Of a stretch of 64,000 bases of DNA, positions 60,896 to 64,000 are shown in pieces. The stretch comes from Halomarinibacterium sp041392205 (GTDB taxonomy: Bacteria > Bacteroidota > Bacteroidia > Flavobacteriales > Flavobacteriaceae): the NCBI GenBank assembly GCA_041392205.1, contig JAWKMO010000003.1, positions 186,001 to 250,000 of the forward strand. Reading direction: 5' to 3'. A program made the translations under genes and the position numbers. The notes below the pieces were generated by a model that saw only the letters and a program-made list of their open reading frames with translations, did not search any database and was not told the origin of the DNA. The first letter of the stretch is position 1. Every line of letters starts with the position of its first letter.

Positions 60896-61507
60896 CTATT
60901 GTCTGGTAAATGTAAGTGTTGCTAGTACTTCCTCTGTAAATTTATGAACCTTCACCAAATTTAATGCGTTGTTATATTCGTAATTTAAATTTCTTCCGTC
61001 GGAATCATTACTAATATCAAACAAATTAAAACTTTTGGTCACCGTATCCTCCAAGCTCGAAAATTCAAAGCTTCGAAAACAGGGTTGCACTTCTTTACGG
61101 AGTTCCGGAGTGCCTGTAAAGGTTTCCGATTTATAGGGCTTTACTTCTTCTGTTTCAATACTGTAAAGATTTTCTAAAGCCAAATATAAAACCTCATTGT
61201 TGGGTAGTTCTAAAGATTGATACAACCCGCAATTATCTATTTTTTTAACAAAGGGGGTACCATCGGGTTCTTCCCAAAAAAGATACACTTCATAGTAGGT
61301 ATCGCGCGTGGTACACATTTTACCGTCTATTAAAAACATTTCAATAGTCCCAGAACAATAGTGCTTAGTAGAAAAATAGGAAGGAATTCCTCGCTCTTTT
61401 AATTTCCCGGTAAAATCGGTAGTTAACTGATTTACATAAGCTTCATCATTTTGCGAAAAAATAGAACCCGTACAAATAAAGGCTATAAAAAAAAGAATCT
61501 TTTTCAT
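60896..61507 (-). CDS. Hypothetical secreted protein
   Basis: A 203-residue protein with a signal peptide (ILFFIAFICTGSIFSQN). The mature domain has several cysteines (KHYCSGTIEMFLIDGKMCTT at about 48-67, DNCGLYQ at about 91, QPCFRSF at about 142) that could form disulfides. I recognise no family. It sits between the metalloprotease (44 bases upstream) and threonine aldolase (14 bases downstream) on the same strand, and is probably periplasmic. Confidence 0.78.
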   Translation of the reverse strand: MKKILFFIAFICTGSIFSQNDEAYVNQLTTDFTGKLKERGIPSYFSTKHYCSGTIEMFLIDGKMCTTRDTYYEVYLFWEEPDGTPFVKKIDNCGLYQSLELPNNEVLYLALENLYSIETEEVKPYKSETFTGTPELRKEVQPCFRSFEFSSLEDTVTKSFNLFDISNDSDGRNLNYEYNNALNLVKVHKFTEEVLATLTFTRQ

Positions 61508-61551
61508 CTTGGAGGTATTAATTTCGAAATGCTAAGGTACACAAAGAAGTC

Positions 61552-63960
61552 TTAAAATCCGGTATCGCATTGAAAACTTCCTATAGGACTTCCGTCCGGT
61601 ATTTGCGGAACCTCCCTTCGTTTAAAATCGTCCGGATCGTCTTCAAAGGCTTCAATTTCCAATACTAATTGTTTCGCAAAAGGCGTTTTTTCTCGTTGCA
61701 ATTCGGAAGCAATCTCTTCAATGGCTTCCAAACAAATTCCTTTCACTTGAGGCAAAGCACTTGCCTCTAAAGATAAGGCAAATAGCTGCTGAAGGGTTTG
61801 GTATTGAATTACCTGCTGCACTTCTTTTTCGTAGGCTGAAGTAGCTTCTGCTTCAAATACCGTGTCAATCAAATTTTCAACGACTTCCTCAAATCCTAGT
61901 TGATACGGTTGCAATGCTTTTTGCTGAATTAACCGATTACTTCTTTCGGGATGTAACAACAACCCTAAGGTCATCTCACTGGCAGTTGCGGCTGCCCCCA
62001 GCGCATCAAAAGCAACTCCCATATCACTTTTAAAGGATTCCCGGGATCTTCCATAACCAAATGCCCGAGGGGGAAATAAGCGCAGTTGTTGCTCTGGGAT
62101 AACCAGGTTTTTTGTGGAGAGTGTTTGTAATACGGCTTGTAAGGCATTTTGTTGCGCTACTTTGGGAAGCCCCATGGGGGCTACCCCTGCATACCCTTTT
62201 ACCGTATAGTCATAATCCATTCCGCCAATAAGTTTTACAGCGGCTTCCGTTTGGTACCGATGTAAAAAATACAGGGGGACAAAAACATCTTCCAAAACGG
62301 AATAGGGTTCTCCGGTACGAATGTTGTCTTCTGAAAAATTACGGATAGCAACTTCCCTAATTTTTAAAATATTTTCCAATTCTTCTGAGGCATTTTCCCC
62401 ATTATCCCATAAATGCGCCTTCCCATGAGCGCCTCCGGTAGCTCGGGCATCACTATCGGTAATGTACCGCAGTCCAGTAGCAAACGCTCCTTCCAGCAAG
62501 GCTTTTAAATAGGTATTTTCGTCTCCATTGGGAGCCTCTCCATAACTGTACGCAACGGTCACTTTATCCCATGCGCCAATGCCGGTGGCATACGCATTCT
62601 TCAAATTTACTTCGTCGTTAATAAGCGCTAAAGTGGGATGCGGATAATCCATCACACTTGCCCTGTTGTTGGTACTCGCTGCAAAATTATGAGCAAAACC
62701 CAAGGTATGCCCCACCTCGTGGGCAGACAGTTGCCGAATACGCGCCAAGGCCATTTCCAGCATAGGGGCATCGTTATCGTCCGAAACGGCAAAGGGTTTA
62801 TTTAATAAGGCTTGGGCAATTAAAAAATCCTGACGAATACGTAAACTTCCCAAACTCACATGCCCTTTTATAATCTCCCCGGTTCTTGGGTCATTAATGG
62901 TGGATCCGTAGCTCCATCCTCGGGTAGAACGGTGTACCCATTGGATCACATTGTAACGCACGTCCATAGGGTCGGCATCCTCTGGGAGTAACTTTACTTG
63001 GAAGGCATCTTTATACCCAATCGCTTCAAATGCCTGATTCCACCAACGCGCTCCTTCCAATAATGCAGACCGAATTGGCTCCGGAGTTCCGGGATCCAAA
63101 TAATAGATAATAGGCTCCTTGGCTTCACTTACCGCGGCGGTAGGGTCTTTCTTTTCCAAACGGTGACGGGTAATAAAACGTTTGGTAATAGGTTCCTGAA
63201 TGGGGGTAGCATAGTCCATATAGCTCATCGGATACGAACCACATCGGGGGTCAAACGCACGGGGTTGGTATCCTGCCTCCGGAAGTTCCACAAAGCTGTG
63301 ATGCTGAATTACGGTAATACTTTGCGAATTAGGGGCTACGCTTCTTAAATTGGAACCCGAGGTTTCGCCTACATAGGTTAAAAGGGCTTCAAATTCTACG
63401 TTTTTCGGGAAAGCTTTGGTGCGCTCCATCCACAGCGTGCTTCGGGATTTCTCCAGCTTAAAAGTCCCTTGTTTTTGCCGTTTTAAAGTGGAGACTACCT
63501 CATGGGCATCTTCCATTAAAAAGGGAGACAGATCGATTAAATAGACCTCATTTTTGGTTTCTTTAATCTCAAAACCAAACAACACCGACCGTGCAAACGC
63601 TTCTTCAATAGAGCGCTTTTCCAATACATTATCGGTATTCGCCCGATAATTCATATTGGGCTGTAACAATAAAATTTTGTTGCCGCTTTTCAAAAACTTA
63701 ACTACTTCTCCTCCCCCCAATTGTCCACGGTCCAACCCAATATCGTTAGAACCTAAACCGGTTCGCAGGGAATGCACATATAAAAATTCGGTGTCGAGTT
63801 TTGCTTTTGGGATTTCAAGGAAAATACTTCCCTCCTCTTCCGCATAATAAAAGGTAAAGAATCCGGTAAATGTTTGAACGTTTTTCTTTCCTTCCAGAAA
63901 TTGAGCATTCGCGAAGATGTTTCCGAGGAAAAAAATAAAAATAAGCAGTTTTTGTTTCAT
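61552..63960 (-). CDS. Zinc-dependent metalloprotease (DUF5117/M10-like)
   Basis: An 802-residue secreted protein with a signal peptide (LLIFIFFLGNIFANAQF). It belongs to the large Bacteroidota family with DUF5117/DUF5118-type N-terminal domains. The zinc site is LSAHEVGHTLGFAHNFAAS (HExxHxxGxxH, about 375-393), a metzincin-like pattern, followed by NNRASVMDYPHPT, where the Met of MDYP fits the Met-turn. Another typical motif is IIYYLDPGTPEPIRSALLEG ARWWNQAFEAIG. The frame extends five codons further upstream, but the ATG at 63960 matches the signal peptide. The substrate is unknown. Confidence 0.92.
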   Translation of the reverse strand: MKQKLLIFIFFLGNIFANAQFLEGKKNVQTFTGFFTFYYAEEEGSIFLEIPKAKLDTEFLYVHSLRTGLGSNDIGLDRGQLGGGEVVKFLKSGNKILLLQPNMNYRANTDNVLEKRSIEEAFARSVLFGFEIKETKNEVYLIDLSPFLMEDAHEVVSTLKRQKQGTFKLEKSRSTLWMERTKAFPKNVEFEALLTYVGETSGSNLRSVAPNSQSITVIQHHSFVELPEAGYQPRAFDPRCGSYPMSYMDYATPIQEPITKRFITRHRLEKKDPTAAVSEAKEPIIYYLDPGTPEPIRSALLEGARWWNQAFEAIGYKDAFQVKLLPEDADPMDVRYNVIQWVHRSTRGWSYGSTINDPRTGEIIKGHVSLGSLRIRQDFLIAQALLNKPFAVSDDNDAPMLEMALARIRQLSAHEVGHTLGFAHNFAASTNNRASVMDYPHPTLALINDEVNLKNAYATGIGAWDKVTVAYSYGEAPNGDENTYLKALLEGAFATGLRYITDSDARATGGAHGKAHLWDNGENASEELENILKIREVAIRNFSEDNIRTGEPYSVLEDVFVPLYFLHRYQTEAAVKLIGGMDYDYTVKGYAGVAPMGLPKVAQQNALQAVLQTLSTKNLVIPEQQLRLFPPRAFGYGRSRESFKSDMGVAFDALGAAATASEMTLGLLLHPERSNRLIQQKALQPYQLGFEEVVENLIDTVFEAEATSAYEKEVQQVIQYQTLQQLFALSLEASALPQVKGICLEAIEEIASELQREKTPFAKQLVLEIEAFEDDPDDFKRREVPQIPDGSPIGSFQCDTGF

Positions 63961-64000
63961 AGGTTTGTCTCCCAAAGATTTAAGGGTTAAATCTATTAAA

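Noticed and set aside
1..64000. Mobile element, prophage, CRISPR or defence island
   Set aside because: I found no transposase, integrase, terminal repeats, tRNA-flanked insertion or regularly spaced repeats; the genes are largely flavobacterial core.

Overview
The window is a chromosomal segment from a member of the Bacteroidota, almost certainly family Flavobacteriaceae. The sequence is AT-rich. Several genes are preceded by the Bacteroidota -7 element TAnnTTTG rather than by Shine-Dalgarno sites. Two proteins carry type IX secretion (T9SS) sorting tails. Many gene families are typical of flavobacteria (DUF6146, DUF6787, DUF4834, TIGR02757, BatA-like, DUF5916, the FeS-less endonuclease III and the 50-residue protein beside an ECF sigma gene). 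I do not name a genus. I see no tRNA, rRNA, CRISPR array, transposase or prophage.

Layout. 1-9.5 kb: a partial TPR-like secreted protein, proline dehydrogenase, aroB, an acidic protein, DinB and Lrp-family genes, an M14 carboxypeptidase divergent from an XRE regulator with shared palindromic operators, a lipoprotein, and cysteine dioxygenase divergent from a PLP decarboxylase (a likely cysteine-to-hypotaurine route). 9.5-16 kb: topoisomerase IV (parE-parC), a lipoprotein and ychF. 16-21.3 kb: small secreted proteins, ferredoxin, acyl-CoA reductase, and serC-serA-DUF937. 21.3-25.4 kb: a run of small membrane and His-rich proteins ending in a TonB-dependent receptor and a frameshifted lipoprotein, probably a metal-uptake unit. 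25.0-29.04 kb: three unrelated genes (lipoprotein, folE, DUF5916) are all broken by small indels, most simply explained by local sequence error. 29-40.5 kb: lolD-TIGR02757, a GAF histidine kinase, a BatA-like protein overlapping a dihydroorotase homolog that lacks metal-binding histidines, small membrane proteins, an esterase, an MBL hydrolase, a large conserved unknown, bcp and nth. 40.5-48 kb: a 50-residue protein and an ECF sigma factor, uvrA, two tandem T9SS paralogs created by a duplication that copied the end of uvrA, then a sigma-54 promoter, a candidate small RNA and a Tyr/Arg-rich secreted protein. 48-64 kb: glycosyltransferase and YfhO genes, DUF4834, an outer-membrane protein, a GNAT protein, an alpha-oxoamine synthase and a cysteine-synthase-like enzyme (candidate sulfonolipid set), an S9 peptidase, YbaB, YegP, threonine aldolase and a zinc metalloprotease.

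Most of this is core housekeeping with well-known families. The most interesting parts are the operator array at 6.34-6.63 kb, the sigma-54/small-RNA region at 46.4-46.7 kb, the tail-copying duplications at 44.4-45.4 and 47.9-48.0 kb, the candidate capnine locus at 53.2-56.8 kb, and the degenerate dihydroorotase. All functional statements come from reading motifs; no database search was run.
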